Assembly (NCBI GenBank): GCA_031415055.1
Contig: JANOQZ010000043.1
Span: 58,457 to 122,456 of the forward strand
From: JANMOK01 sp031415055
GTDB lineage: Bacteria > Pseudomonadota > Alphaproteobacteria > Rhodobacterales > Rhodobacteraceae
Reading direction: 5' to 3'
Length of the DNA stretch: 64,000 nucleotides
In this document: positions 49,828 to 60,374 of the stretch, in pieces
Layout of the letters: every line of letters begins with the position of its first letter
Numbering within the stretch: the first letter of the stretch is position 1
Position numbers and translations under genes: made by a program
The notes under the pieces: model-generated
Told to the model about the DNA's origin: nothing
Database searches by the model: none
The model's input: the letters and a program-made list of their open reading frames with translations, nothing else

Positions 49828-51141
49828 TTAGTCGTCTTTGACGTACAGGTTTTCCCAAGCGCGATCGACCAATTCGACGGTCATTTTTCGGTCGCGGCTT
49901 TCGTAATCGATCATCGACAACATTTGGTCGATCAGGAACGGCGCGTGATATGACGAGAAAATGTTGCCATGCGCCGGATATTTGTTCTTGAGCAGGTGGG
50001 CAAGAACGTCCTCTTCCGGCTTGATTTTGTAGTGGCGCGAGACTTTGAGGAACACTTTGATGAAGTCGTCACGATTGGGGTGATCGACTTTGATCTTGTA
50101 ATAGATACGCCGCAAAGCCGCGCCGTCGAACATTTCTTTCGGGTGGAAGTTGGTGGAAAAGATCACCAAAGTGTCAAACGGCACCATGAATTTCTGACCC
50201 GATTGCAGGGTCAGAATGTCAAAATGGCTTTCCATCGGCACGATCCAGCGGTTGATCAGCGCCTGCGGCTTTTCGGCCTGACGGCCAAGGTCATCGACGA
50301 TAAACACGCCGCCCGATGCTTTGAGTTGCAACGGCGCCTGATAGGTGCGCGACACCGGGTTGTAGTTGAGGTCGAGCATTTTGAGCGTCAATTCACCACC
50401 GGTCATTACCGAAGGACGGCGGCAGAGAACATAGCGGCGGTCATAGTGCGGGCCGGAGCGTCGAATGGAATTGGGATCGGGCTTTTCTTCCTTGGCCAGG
50501 GTGTGCACGATTGGGTCATACATCGAAATGACTTGGCCGGAGAACTCCAGGACTTGGGGCACATAGATGTTGTCGCCCAAGGCATCGCGGATGCCGTTGG
50601 AGATCGAAGATTTACCGTTGCCCGGCGGGCCGTAAAACAGCACCGACTTGCCCGAATTCACGGCGGGGCCAAGCTGGTCAATCATGGCGGGCGGCAACAC
50701 AAGATGCGACAGGCATTCTTCCAGGGCTTCGCGCGTTATGACAGCGTCGCCGATGGCTTGTTTGGCAGTTTGTTCCCAGAATGCTGCTAGCGGCACTGGC
50801 AACGGGCCATAATATTCCGATTGGTTCAGGGCGTCGATGGCCCGCGAACGACCGCCCTCGGTCAACTGATAACGCATGTCAACGCTTTGGCCGCCGACCC
50901 GGTTGCCGAGAGTTTCAATCAGGTTTTCGCCACGCGCCATGTCGATCAGTTCTTGGGCGATTGGCACAGCGATGCAAAGCGCCTGCGAAATGTCATTCAC
51001 GCCCGACAAGTTGCGGCGAAAAATGGTCTTCAGCATGATGTCGCGCATCAAGACGACCTCGAGGCCGGTTTCCTCCAGATGCAGCGGCGCACGCGGCGCA
51101 AAGCTGTAATGGTTTGGATCAGCCATTTGTACTACGTTCAT
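49828..51141 (-). CDS. AAA ATPase of unknown role
   Basis: A 437-residue ATP-binding protein with Walker A FYGPPGNGKSSISNGI, a Walker B-like FIVDDLGRQAEKP, and an arginine-finger region FDGAALRRIYYKIKVD. A helical N-terminal domain with GVNDISQALCIAVPIAQE precedes it. This family is widespread in alphaproteobacteria, often near pilus or adhesion genes, but its role is not established. The start MNVVQMADPNH at 51141 is chosen; a longer frame is possible. It lies on the minus strand, upstream of a divergent membrane-protein gene and near the Tad locus. Confidence 0.85.
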   Translation of the reverse strand: MNVVQMADPNHYSFAPRAPLHLEETGLEVVLMRDIMLKTIFRRNLSGVNDISQALCIAVPIAQELIDMARGENLIETLGNRVGGQSVDMRYQLTEGGRSRAIDALNQSEYYGPLPVPLAAFWEQTAKQAIGDAVITREALEECLSHLVLPPAMIDQLGPAVNSGKSVLFYGPPGNGKSSISNGIRDALGDNIYVPQVLEFSGQVISMYDPIVHTLAKEEKPDPNSIRRSGPHYDRRYVLCRRPSVMTGGELTLKMLDLNYNPVSRTYQAPLQLKASGGVFIVDDLGRQAEKPQALINRWIVPMESHFDILTLQSGQKFMVPFDTLVIFSTNFHPKEMFDGAALRRIYYKIKVDHPNRDDFIKVFLKVSRHYKIKPEEDVLAHLLKNKYPAHGNIFSSYHAPFLIDQMLSMIDYESRDRKMTVELVDRAWENLYVKDD

Positions 51142-51281
51142 CGCGGACCCCGTGTTGCCTGCAAACGAAAACGGACGCAATTCGTCCTATGTCACCACCG
51201 AAACACCCAAAAATGGTTTTTTTAAGGAGACGCTGCGTGTAGTAACACGGACAAGGGCAGATAACAAAAAGAGTTGCGAAA

Positions 51282-52901
51282 ATGCGGGCACTTTCTGGAC
51301 CGTTCCTGTTTGCGGGATTTCTGATCGCGCTATTGGCCTTGGAATCGCTGATCTTGCTGTACCCGCATGCTCTGGTTGTTAATGGGCACGAAGGCGACTT
51401 GTTGCATACATTGGATGCCGCGACCCGTCTTTCCTTGGGCGAATGGCCGCATTCTGGGTTCATGACGCCGCTGGGCGTGGTGGCTTTCGCGCCGATTTCG
51501 CTGTTCATGGGGCTGGGATTTGGGCCGGGAACCTCGTTTCGACTGGGCATGGTTCTGGTTGCGGCTGTGTTGTTGCCGATCATCTGGTACGTCGGGGAAA
51601 CCCGGCTGGGGCCGCGGTTGAAATATTTTTTCGGCGCTTGGCTGATTATCATGACCACAGGTTTGGTTTATGGCGGCGATCAGGCGACCAGCTCGATTTC
51701 GATGTATTACAATCGTTGGGCTTGGAGCGCGGTTTTTCTACTCGGTGTCTTGGTCTTGGTGCCGTCACGTTCTGAAAGTCGGCATAACCAACTGGAAGGG
51801 GCGTTGATTGGGTTCCTGTTGGCGCTGCTGGTGCTGATTAAAGTGACCTGTTTTGCTGCCGTTGCCCCGGCGGTTTTGCTGAGTTTTCTGTTGAAACGCG
51901 ATTGGGAACGTGCGGTTTGCGCCGTTGCTGCTGGGTTCTTGCTGGCGATAATGGTGACCGTTGCCGCTGGTGGGCCAATCTATTGGCTGGACTATTTGAA
52001 CGATCTTTGGTTTTTGGCGCAAGATTCCTCGCGTGCCAAGCCGGGGTTGGAATTTACCGCGGTGATGGCCAACCCAACCTATCTGCCCGGGTCGATTTGC
52101 CTGTTTCTGTCGGTGATCGTGCTGCGCATGTTCGCCCGCAAGGATGAAGGGTTGCTGCTGTTCGTTCTGGCGCCGGGGCTGTTTTACATCACGTATCAAA
52201 ACTGGGGAAACGACCCGACTTGGCTGTTCCTGATGGCTTGTCTGATGCTGGCCTTGCGGCCTGACACTGGCAAATCGTCGTTGTTTTCCATTGATTTGCG
52301 GTCGTGGCACAACGGCTTGGCCTTGGCGGCGCTGGTGCTGATTTCGCCGTCGGTTCTGAACGTCACCTATAGCACATTGCGTTCGGCGGCGCTGGATCGG
52401 GGGTTAATGGTCGCGGCTTTTCCCGACAATGCAGACATTGATTTGCTCGTGTCGCGCGAGCGGGCCTATGCGCCCAGTGGGAAACAATCGCTTGCCCCGG
52501 TGCGCGATGAGACCGGAAAATTGTCGGTCGCTGCTGAAGCGCCGGTATTTCAGGGCGAGCGATTGGTTGATTGCGCGGCCCAAACCGGGTTGATGGGCAT
52601 GTATCAAGACATGGCGCGAGACATGCAGGAATTGGGGCTGCAGAACCGCAAGATTTTGGTCACCGATGTGGTCAACCCATTGTGGATGTTTGGCGCTGGC
52701 CAGCGCATTGCCAAGCTTGCGCCGTGGTATTACGGCGGACCGGATGGGGTGGTCGATGCCGATTATGTGATGCTGGCCCTGTGCCCTTATAAGCCGGATT
52801 CGCGCAAGTCGATGCTGGAGGCGCTGGAAAAAACTGGCCAGATTTTCGAACTTGTCATCCGCAAGCCGCATTATCTGTTGTTCAAACGGGCTGGCCTGTA
52901 A
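51282..52901 (+). CDS. Polytopic membrane protein, GT-C-like topology
   Basis: A 539-residue protein with about ten membrane helices over the first 380 residues and a soluble C-terminal domain of about 150. The arrangement, with a periplasmic loop rich in Asp and Glu after the first helix (NGHEGDLLHTLDAATRL), is like GT-C glycosyltransferases that use lipid-linked sugars, but no defining motif is certain. It is divergent from the AAA ATPase gene and converges with cpaA, overlapping it by 20 bases. Role in pilus or surface glycosylation is speculation. Confidence 0.7.
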   Translation: MRALSGPFLFAGFLIALLALESLILLYPHALVVNGHEGDLLHTLDAATRLSLGEWPHSGFMTPLGVVAFAPISLFMGLGFGPGTSFRLGMVLVAAVLLPIIWYVGETRLGPRLKYFFGAWLIIMTTGLVYGGDQATSSISMYYNRWAWSAVFLLGVLVLVPSRSESRHNQLEGALIGFLLALLVLIKVTCFAAVAPAVLLSFLLKRDWERAVCAVAAGFLLAIMVTVAAGGPIYWLDYLNDLWFLAQDSSRAKPGLEFTAVMANPTYLPGSICLFLSVIVLRMFARKDEGLLLFVLAPGLFYITYQNWGNDPTWLFLMACLMLALRPDTGKSSLFSIDLRSWHNGLALAALVLISPSVLNVTYSTLRSAALDRGLMVAAFPDNADIDLLVSRERAYAPSGKQSLAPVRDETGKLSVAAEAPVFQGERLVDCAAQTGLMGMYQDMARDMQELGLQNRKILVTDVVNPLWMFGAGQRIAKLAPWYYGGPDGVVDADYVMLALCPYKPDSRKSMLEALEKTGQIFELVIRKPHYLLFKRAGL

Positions 52902-53379
52902 GCGCAAGATTGGCCAGATACCAAACTAAGGCGCCAGCCATGGCATAGCCCATGGGAAAGTTTCGTCCTGCCCGCCAAGAAGCCCAATCGGGGGCGAGAT
53001 TTTTCAGCGCCGGAACGCGCCCGGCAATGCGATGCGACAATAGGGCGGCGAACAGGAACAGGCCCAGCGTCAAGGTGAATTGTTCAAGCGTGTCGAGGAA
53101 AACGAAAGGCGTCATCGCAGCGCCGAATTTTGCATCGCCCCCACCCATCATCCGCATGGCGTTCATCAAGAAACCAACCAACAAAGCCAAGGCTGCTGCG
53201 GCGAAGTGCCAGAGTATTGTGACCGGCGGCAACCAGACCAAGGCCGGGACCAGAAACGCGGCGGCCATCCAGATCGACAAGCGATTGGGAATCGTCATGG
53301 TTTTCAAATCGTTGAACGCTGCCCAGATGCAAAACGGGGCAGCGGTCAAAAGGAACCAGAACGCCGGTTGATGGATCAA
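52882..53379 (-). CDS. cpaA: Prepilin peptidase CpaA/TadV
   Basis: A 165-residue inner-membrane aspartic peptidase (A24 family) with about five helices. Asp24 in FNDLKTMTIPNRLS and Asp81 in MMGGGDAKFG (the GxGD site) are the catalytic pair. It cleaves the leader of Flp prepilins. It is short, without the methylase domain, as usual for TadV. Here it is the last gene of the minus-strand tad unit, and its start overlaps the end of the TPR lipoprotein gene. Confidence 0.93.
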   Translation of the reverse strand: MIHQPAFWFLLTAAPFCIWAAFNDLKTMTIPNRLSIWMAAAFLVPALVWLPPVTILWHFAAAALALLVGFLMNAMRMMGGGDAKFGAAMTPFVFLDTLEQFTLTLGLFLFAALLSHRIAGRVPALKNLAPDWASWRAGRNFPMGYAMAGALVWYLANLALTGQPV

Positions 53380-54245
53380 GTTCCGCTCACCGTAACGGTT
53401 GTATCCAGCGATTCGAGTGCAGCGGCGGCCTCGGCAAAAAATTGCGGCCGGGTTTCCAGTGCGTCGGCAAACAGACCTTTCGCTTCGGAAATGTCGCCGT
53501 TACGAACGGCCTCGAGCCCCAGATTGTACAGAAGTTGCGCTTTTTCTTCCGAGGTCATCGCCATGATTGGCAGTCTATAGTTGCCTTGCTTGCCACGGGC
53601 GATGACGAGGTTGTTTTTCGGATTGAACAGCTTGTTGTCAAAAGTAATCGCCTCGAGGAACAGTTCTTCGGCTTTTGCAAAGTTGCCGCGCGACAGGTTT
53701 GAGATTCCCCAGTTGTTCAATACCGATGCCGGTCGCGTGGTCAGGCCGCGGGCGTTGGCGTAAAATGCATCGGATTTTTCCCATTTCTTGTCGCGGTCGG
53801 CCATCAATGCTTCGAGCAAGTAGCGGTCGTAGGTTTCATAGGTTGGGGGGACCAAATCCAATTCTTTGCGGGCTGCCTCCCATTTGTCACTGCGCACCAG
53901 CGATTCGGCATAGGAGACGCGGTCTTCGTTGGTGGCGTTGCCGCTATTGATCAGGTTCTTCCAAGCAACGGTTGCTTCGTCGGGGCGGTTGGCACGGGCC
54001 AGCGAGGCGGCAAATCCGCGTTGATACTCTGCGTTGCCGGGTTGAGATTCGACCAAATCGCTGAAGTGGGTCACCGCCGCCTCCGGGTCGGCAAAGGTCA
54101 AAACAATATCGTTAAGTTGGGTGGCGTCGATGGCGTTGACCCCGCCCAAATCGGCGTTTTTTTCGGCGTCGGTCATAGGCGAACAGCCGACCAGCGCCAA
54201 TACGCTGATCAACGCTCCACCTTTCAGGTGGTGCAACATGTCCAT
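53376..54245 (-). CDS. TadD-like TPR lipoprotein
   Basis: A 289-residue lipoprotein: signal peptide with lipobox LVGC, then tetratricopeptide units (EYQRGFAASLARANRPDEATV, YNLGLEAVRNGDISEAKGLF). TadD-type proteins are needed for Tad pilus assembly and probably act as pilotins or scaffolds at the outer membrane. It is adjacent to a second TPR lipoprotein gene. Confidence 0.85.
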   Translation of the reverse strand: MDMLHHLKGGALISVLALVGCSPMTDAEKNADLGGVNAIDATQLNDIVLTFADPEAAVTHFSDLVESQPGNAEYQRGFAASLARANRPDEATVAWKNLINSGNATNEDRVSYAESLVRSDKWEAARKELDLVPPTYETYDRYLLEALMADRDKKWEKSDAFYANARGLTTRPASVLNNWGISNLSRGNFAKAEELFLEAITFDNKLFNPKNNLVIARGKQGNYRLPIMAMTSEEKAQLLYNLGLEAVRNGDISEAKGLFADALETRPQFFAEAAAALESLDTTVTVSGT

Positions 54246-54258
54246 TCACTGCTCTCCC

Positions 54259-54840
54259 TCATTGTTCTTTAGGGCTTAACAGAAAATAGACTCCATTTCC
54301 GCCGCGAACCAGCACGAATTCGTCTTCGGCGGGAAATTCGACACCGGATGTGACATGATACTTGTCCAGCAGAATCAAATTTTGTCGAATTTCGTCGGAT
54401 TGACCGGCGTCCAGGCTGAAAGCGACCTTAAAGGCTTCGCGGGCTTCGGCATATTCCTTCAGACCAATCAGGGTGACGCCCAGGTTGTTCCACGCCGGGA
54501 CGTTGCGGTCATCCTTCTTTAAGGCGGCATAGAATACTTCGCGCGCCTGGCCCAGGCGGCCCAGTTTCATATCGGCGGAAGCAATGCCGGTGAGAACTTC
54601 GGCAGTGACGCCGGTTTCGCCGAGGGCGCGGGTATATGCGTCGAGCGCCAGTTCGTATTCATTGGCGGCCATAAGCCGGTGACCGACGGTCAGTCCATCG
54701 ACCGATTGTCCACGCGGGGTTCCAAGCGGTGGGGCGACGCCTTTGCGGTCATTACTCAGCCGGGCATTGGTTGGGTCGCAGGCGCTTAGGGTTAGTACGC
54801 AGGCAATTCCGGCCAGAAATCTGGCAGCGCGGCGCGTCAC
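54259..54840 (-). CDS. tadD: Second TadD-like TPR lipoprotein
   Basis: A 193-residue lipoprotein with a lipobox LSAC and TPR units (LMAANEYELALDAYTRALG, AWNNLGVTLIGLKEYAEAREAF). It overlaps tadC by four bases. It is the better TadD match by length and position, and the neighbouring longer protein may be a duplicate with a related task. Confidence 0.87.
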   Translation of the reverse strand: MTRRAARFLAGIACVLTLSACDPTNARLSNDRKGVAPPLGTPRGQSVDGLTVGHRLMAANEYELALDAYTRALGETGVTAEVLTGIASADMKLGRLGQAREVFYAALKKDDRNVPAWNNLGVTLIGLKEYAEAREAFKVAFSLDAGQSDEIRQNLILLDKYHVTSGVEFPAEDEFVLVRGGNGVYFLLSPKEQ

Positions 54841-55826
54841 TTTCCCCCGCCGAGCAGGTTGATGTAAATATCATAGATCGAGGGGCCAACCAGAATGACC
54901 AACAGCGGCGGCACGGTGAAAAGCATGGTGCCAACGGTCATTTTTGTGGGCAAGGTATTGGCTTTCTCTTCGGCGCGCATGACGCGTTTGTCGCGCATTT
55001 CCGAGGCATAAATTCGCAAAGCATCGGCAATTGATGTACCAAAAGTTGCCGACTGGATCAACACGGTAACAAACGACGAAATGTCGGGCACACCGCATCG
55101 TTCCGACATATCGCGCAGCACCGTCACACGGTCTTTACCGGCCCGCATTTCGTTGGAGACGATTTCGAATTCTTCGCCCAAAGTTGGGTAAGCAAGGCGG
55201 GTCTCAACACCGACGCGTTGGATGGCCTGGTCCAGCGACTGACCGGCTTCGACGCAGACCAGCATAAGGTCAAGCGCGTCGGGGAAGCCGTGGATAATTT
55301 CCTCTTGCCGGGTTTGGCGACGGCGTTCGACCCAATAGGACGGCAGATAATAACCGACGCCGGCAGGAATAAGCACGGTCAAGATGATGGTGGCGGTGCC
55401 CGGTTCGTCGGTACGTACGAAAACCGAAATGAGGCCAACCAGCATCAGGCCGATGCCAAGCACCATCTTGGCGAAGTTGAAGGTGCTGACCGAGGTGCGT
55501 GAGCGGTAACCGGCTTGCACCAATTTCAGTTTGCTGGCGGAAAATGCCTTTTGATCCTGTGGTTCAAGATAGGGGGCAAGCCGATCAAGGTTCGAGATGC
55601 CCGAATCATAGCGCAGTCGCACGGGCCGCTCTTTTTCATCTTCTTTGCGCGAACCACGGCCAGTCGGGGCGCCGCGCAGTCGATCAAGCGGGTCGGGTGC
55701 ACGATGGACAAGGATCGGCAGTGAAAGAATGATCAGGATGGCGCCAAACGCGCCCAAGACCATGAACGGCCCCATCGGACCGAAAGCGGCGATCAAGAAA
55801 TCCCAACTGTAACGGAATGCGTCCAA
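54837..55826 (-). CDS. tadC: Tad pilus inner-membrane protein TadC
   Basis: A 329-residue protein with a T2SS GspF-like domain: HGFPDALDLMLVCVEAGQSLDQAI, FEIVSNEMRAGKDRVTVLRDMSER and QSATFGTSIADALRIYA are typical. Membrane helices flank the domain. With TadB it forms the inner-membrane platform on which the CpaF ATPase drives pilin assembly. It lies 10 bases after tadB. Confidence 0.94.
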   Translation of the reverse strand: MDAFRYSWDFLIAAFGPMGPFMVLGAFGAILIILSLPILVHRAPDPLDRLRGAPTGRGSRKEDEKERPVRLRYDSGISNLDRLAPYLEPQDQKAFSASKLKLVQAGYRSRTSVSTFNFAKMVLGIGLMLVGLISVFVRTDEPGTATIILTVLIPAGVGYYLPSYWVERRRQTRQEEIIHGFPDALDLMLVCVEAGQSLDQAIQRVGVETRLAYPTLGEEFEIVSNEMRAGKDRVTVLRDMSERCGVPDISSFVTVLIQSATFGTSIADALRIYASEMRDKRVMRAEEKANTLPTKMTVGTMLFTVPPLLVILVGPSIYDIYINLLGGGK

Positions 55827-55836
55827 GTTCCGACCC

Positions 55837-56799
55837 CTAAACCTTGATGTTCACAAGCATACGCATGAAAAATATGTTGATCGTCAACATGACCGCGACA
55901 AAAATTGCCGCGGGCACAAAGGCCGAACTTTGTTTAACCGCGTCGTAGTAATGCGGCTGCATGACGTTGATGGCAATAAGGGCGATAATAGGAAAGGCCG
56001 ACAGAAACCAGCCCGACCAGCGCGCTTCGGCCGTGATGGCCTTGACCCGGCGAAACAGTTTGAAGCGGGCGCGAATAACTTTGGCCAAACCATCAAGAAT
56101 TTCGGCCAAATTACCGCCAGACGTGCTTTGAATTGTCACGGCCACGGCCAGAAATTTCAAATCCTGCACGTCGACGCGCTCGGCGATTTTCGCCAAGGAT
56201 TCGGTAATATCAAGGCCATAGGTCGATTCGTCGGCAATCACGCCAAATTCGGTACCCAACGGATCGGGCATTTCCTGTGCCACGATGTTGATGGCGGAAG
56301 AGATTGGGTGGCCAACGCGAAGACTGCGCACCATCAATTCAACGGCATCCGGCAATTGTTCCTCGAACAAAGCAATTCGCTTTTTGGCTTTGTTTTTCAG
56401 CCAGGTGAACACGGCAAAATAGCCCATGACCACCGAAACACCCAGCCGGATCGGCAATCCGGCGCTGGTAAACAAGGTCAACATCACAAAGCTCGCCAAG
56501 CCGACAATGACCATGGTGATAAACAGGCCGGTCGGTGAAAAGGCGATGTTCGCCTGTGCGGCTTTTTCCGACAAAGGGGCCAGAATGGGAATGCCGCGGT
56601 TTTCGCGGTGTTGTTCGCGTTCTTTGCGCAATGTCTCCAGCACATGAACCGGGTCTTCGCCTTTTTCGAGCAATTCGAGGCGGCGATTGACCTTGGATTC
56701 CAGCCGCACCGATTTGCCGAAGATCACCAGATAGATGCCCTCGACCATAAACAGGACGCCGACAAAAATCAGGGCATAGATGATCGGTTCAATTGACAT
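55837..56799 (-). CDS. tadB: Tad pilus inner-membrane protein TadB
   Basis: A 320-residue GspF-like platform protein: QLPDAVELMVRSLRVGHPISSAI, FGVIADESTYGLDITESLAKIAERV and TIQSTSGGNLAEILDGLAKVIR mark the T2SSF domain, with helices before and after it. It pairs with TadC. It follows cpaF by 12 bases. Confidence 0.94.
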   Translation of the reverse strand: MSIEPIIYALIFVGVLFMVEGIYLVIFGKSVRLESKVNRRLELLEKGEDPVHVLETLRKEREQHRENRGIPILAPLSEKAAQANIAFSPTGLFITMVIVGLASFVMLTLFTSAGLPIRLGVSVVMGYFAVFTWLKNKAKKRIALFEEQLPDAVELMVRSLRVGHPISSAINIVAQEMPDPLGTEFGVIADESTYGLDITESLAKIAERVDVQDLKFLAVAVTIQSTSGGNLAEILDGLAKVIRARFKLFRRVKAITAEARWSGWFLSAFPIIALIAINVMQPHYYDAVKQSSAFVPAAIFVAVMLTINIFFMRMLVNIKV

Positions 56800-56811
56800 G
56801 TTTTGGCTTTC

Positions 56812-58248
<1,437 letters not shown>

Positions 58249-58260
58249 CGTTCAGTTTCC

Positions 58261-59481
58261 TTATTCGACCACAGCGGCTTTGTCGGCCTCGACCATATTC
58301 ACAATGGATTCGGCAATTCGGCGGATTTCTTTGCGCAACGGGTTTTTTGGTACGCTTTCGGACAGAGGCAATCCTTGGTCACACGCATTGGTGACGGCAC
58401 GACCGCCATCGGGCAGCATGATATTAATGTCAACGCCAAGGCTTTCCGACAGACGTTTGACCCGCGATTTTCCGCTGATGTCGGTGAAGCCCGGTGCGCG
58501 GTTCAAGGCAAATTGAACTTTTTCAAACGGCAGGTCTTCGGCCTTCAACGCCCGCAGGAAGCGCAACGTGTTCTGGGCAGAGCGCATGTCCACTTCCAAG
58601 AGGGCGAAAAACGTCTCGGCCTTTTGCAGCACATCGTCAGACCAAGCAACCAAGGCTTGGGGCAAATCGACGACGACAAAATCATAGGAAGCGGCGGCGA
58701 TTTCCAGCAGCTTGGACACTTCGTCCTTGCCGATAATATCTAACGGCAGGGCATCCATCGGCGCGGTCAGCACCGCAAGCCGCGATTTGAACGAGGTCAA
58801 TGCCTGCGCCAAGGCATCGTGATCCATCGAAGCGGCGTCGGTAATCAGCTCATAGATCGCTTCACGTCGCGGCATGTCGAGGTATGTCGCCACCGAACCG
58901 AACTGGAAGTTGAAATCAAGCAAAGCCACGCGCCGGTCTAGTTTTTTGGTGAACTGGGCCATTTCCCAAGCCAAGTTGACCGAAAACGTCGACGCACCAA
59001 CACCGCCTGACAGGCCAAAGACCGGGATAATGACGCCATGACGATTGCGTTTGGCCGACGTGGCAACCGGCGCGGTGGCCGATTTTTCCCGCAAGCGGCG
59101 CACGGAATCGGCCAAGGCACCATCGGGCAGCGGGTAGGGGGCAAAATCGTCGGCGCCAAGCCGCATCAGTTGATGCAGACCCATCGGTGACAGGTCGTTG
59201 GCAATCAGAATAACGCGGATCCCAAGCGATTTGGCTACTTTGATAAAAGTCGAAACCGGCTCAAGGTTCTTTTCGTCGTCGCGATCAATCGCGGCAATGA
59301 CGAATTCCAGCGCCTGCGCGCCAGATTTCTGCAGCACTGCGGCACCATCCTTGAAATTCAATTGCCGCCACGAACTGGAAAATTCGTCGTCGAGATCTTC
59401 AACCAGAAGATTGAATTTTTTGAAATCACGTGCGACGGCGAAGGCTTCGGTCGGTTGTTCTTTCGAAAGTATCAAGGCCAT
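58261..59481 (-). CDS. cpaE: Tad pilus localisation protein CpaE/TadZ
   Basis: A 406-residue MinD/ParA-like protein with a receiver-like N-terminal domain (IRVILIANDLSPMGLHQLMRLG). The P-loop FGLSGGVGASTFSVNLAWEM is the deviant Walker A without the usual first Lys and with Thr after Ser; LLDFNFQFGSVATYLDM follows. TadZ places the Tad machine, often at a pole. The start MALILSKEQ at 59481 is preferred; upstream ATGs at 59511 and further are possible. A terminator lies in front of it, so it begins a separate unit. Confidence 0.9.
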   Translation of the reverse strand: MALILSKEQPTEAFAVARDFKKFNLLVEDLDDEFSSSWRQLNFKDGAAVLQKSGAQALEFVIAAIDRDDEKNLEPVSTFIKVAKSLGIRVILIANDLSPMGLHQLMRLGADDFAPYPLPDGALADSVRRLREKSATAPVATSAKRNRHGVIIPVFGLSGGVGASTFSVNLAWEMAQFTKKLDRRVALLDFNFQFGSVATYLDMPRREAIYELITDAASMDHDALAQALTSFKSRLAVLTAPMDALPLDIIGKDEVSKLLEIAAASYDFVVVDLPQALVAWSDDVLQKAETFFALLEVDMRSAQNTLRFLRALKAEDLPFEKVQFALNRAPGFTDISGKSRVKRLSESLGVDINIMLPDGGRAVTNACDQGLPLSESVPKNPLRKEIRRIAESIVNMVEADKAAVVE

Positions 59482-59695
59482 TGTGCGAAACCCCAGAGTC
59501 CAGTCCGACATGTACCTAGTCGGCAAACAAATCGTTACAATACAGCTTGGCCAATCAATCCTGCCAATGCGACTTAAATATGGCGTCGGCATGGCCCAAT
59601 CGGGCGCTTTTGGTTAGGATCAACGTGGCTTGCATAGCATTTAACGCTGACTGTTGGAAAGAGCGCTTCGTTCAATAAATCACTACAATTGCAAC

Positions 59696-59720
59696 AAAAA
59701 AGGGCGCGTCGCCGCGCCCC
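59696..59720 (-). terminator. Terminator after the OmpA-like gene
   Basis: On the minus strand GGGCGCG pairs with CGCGCCC around TCGC/GCGA, followed by a six-T run. It lies 24 bases beyond the stop of the OmpA-like gene and splits the Tad locus into two transcription units: flp to OmpA-like, and cpaE to cpaA. Confidence 0.8.
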
Positions 59721-59743
59721 GATTTGCATCGCACTGTCGAAAA

Positions 59744-60370
59744 TTACTGCGAGGTCGGCGTTGCGCTAACTACTACTTCTTTGGCGGTGCCAAGCACGTA
59801 CTCGTTATACAGGATCACCGCACGCTTGCCGTCGAAATCTGCGCCATTATAGCCACCGGCGAATCCGGCGACTTGGGTTAGTGCCCGACGGTTCAAACGT
59901 TCGCGCCCGGTGGTGTTGACCAATGGCTGGCTTTCGCCTTCGGAAACAACGGCTTCCACCCGACTGCGCGATATTCCGCGCGACGCCAAATAGTTGACCA
60001 CTGCCTGCGCCCGACGCAGGCCAAGACCATCGTTATAGCGTTCGCTGCCGACCAGATCGGTGTGACCATAAACGCGGAACTTGATCATCGGGAAGCCAGC
60101 GATAAAGGCGGCCTGCCGATTCAGCGTTGCCATCGCGGCCCCATCCAGGGCGGTGCTGTTGAATTCAAAATTCACCAGCGTTGGCACATCGGCGCTGAAG
60201 CGGGCATTCAGGTCTTGCAGGCCCTGGTTGCCGCCATAAGCGATTTGCACCAGTTGGTTTTGCGTCGAGGCATAGCCAAAGTTGCCATTGTCCCGAAAGT
60301 CAGTGGTGTAACCGCAGGCGGCGACACTCAACGCGAGCAAAGCCACAGATGTTTTCAGTTGCAATTTCAT
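59744..60370 (-). CDS. OmpA-family lipoprotein of the Tad locus
   Basis: A 208-residue lipoprotein: signal MKLQLKTSVALLALSVAAC with Cys19, then an OmpA-like domain with VNFEFNSTALDGAAMATLNR, FRVYGHTDLVGSERYN and LRRAQAVVNYLASRGI. It occupies the slot where CpaD/RcpB is found in other tad loci and may anchor the secretin to the cell wall. It starts four bases after the secretin gene and ends in a terminator. Confidence 0.88.
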   Translation of the reverse strand: MKLQLKTSVALLALSVAACGYTTDFRDNGNFGYASTQNQLVQIAYGGNQGLQDLNARFSADVPTLVNFEFNSTALDGAAMATLNRQAAFIAGFPMIKFRVYGHTDLVGSERYNDGLGLRRAQAVVNYLASRGISRSRVEAVVSEGESQPLVNTTGRERLNRRALTQVAGFAGGYNGADFDGKRAVILYNEYVLGTAKEVVVSATPTSQ

Positions 60371-60374
60371 GTCC

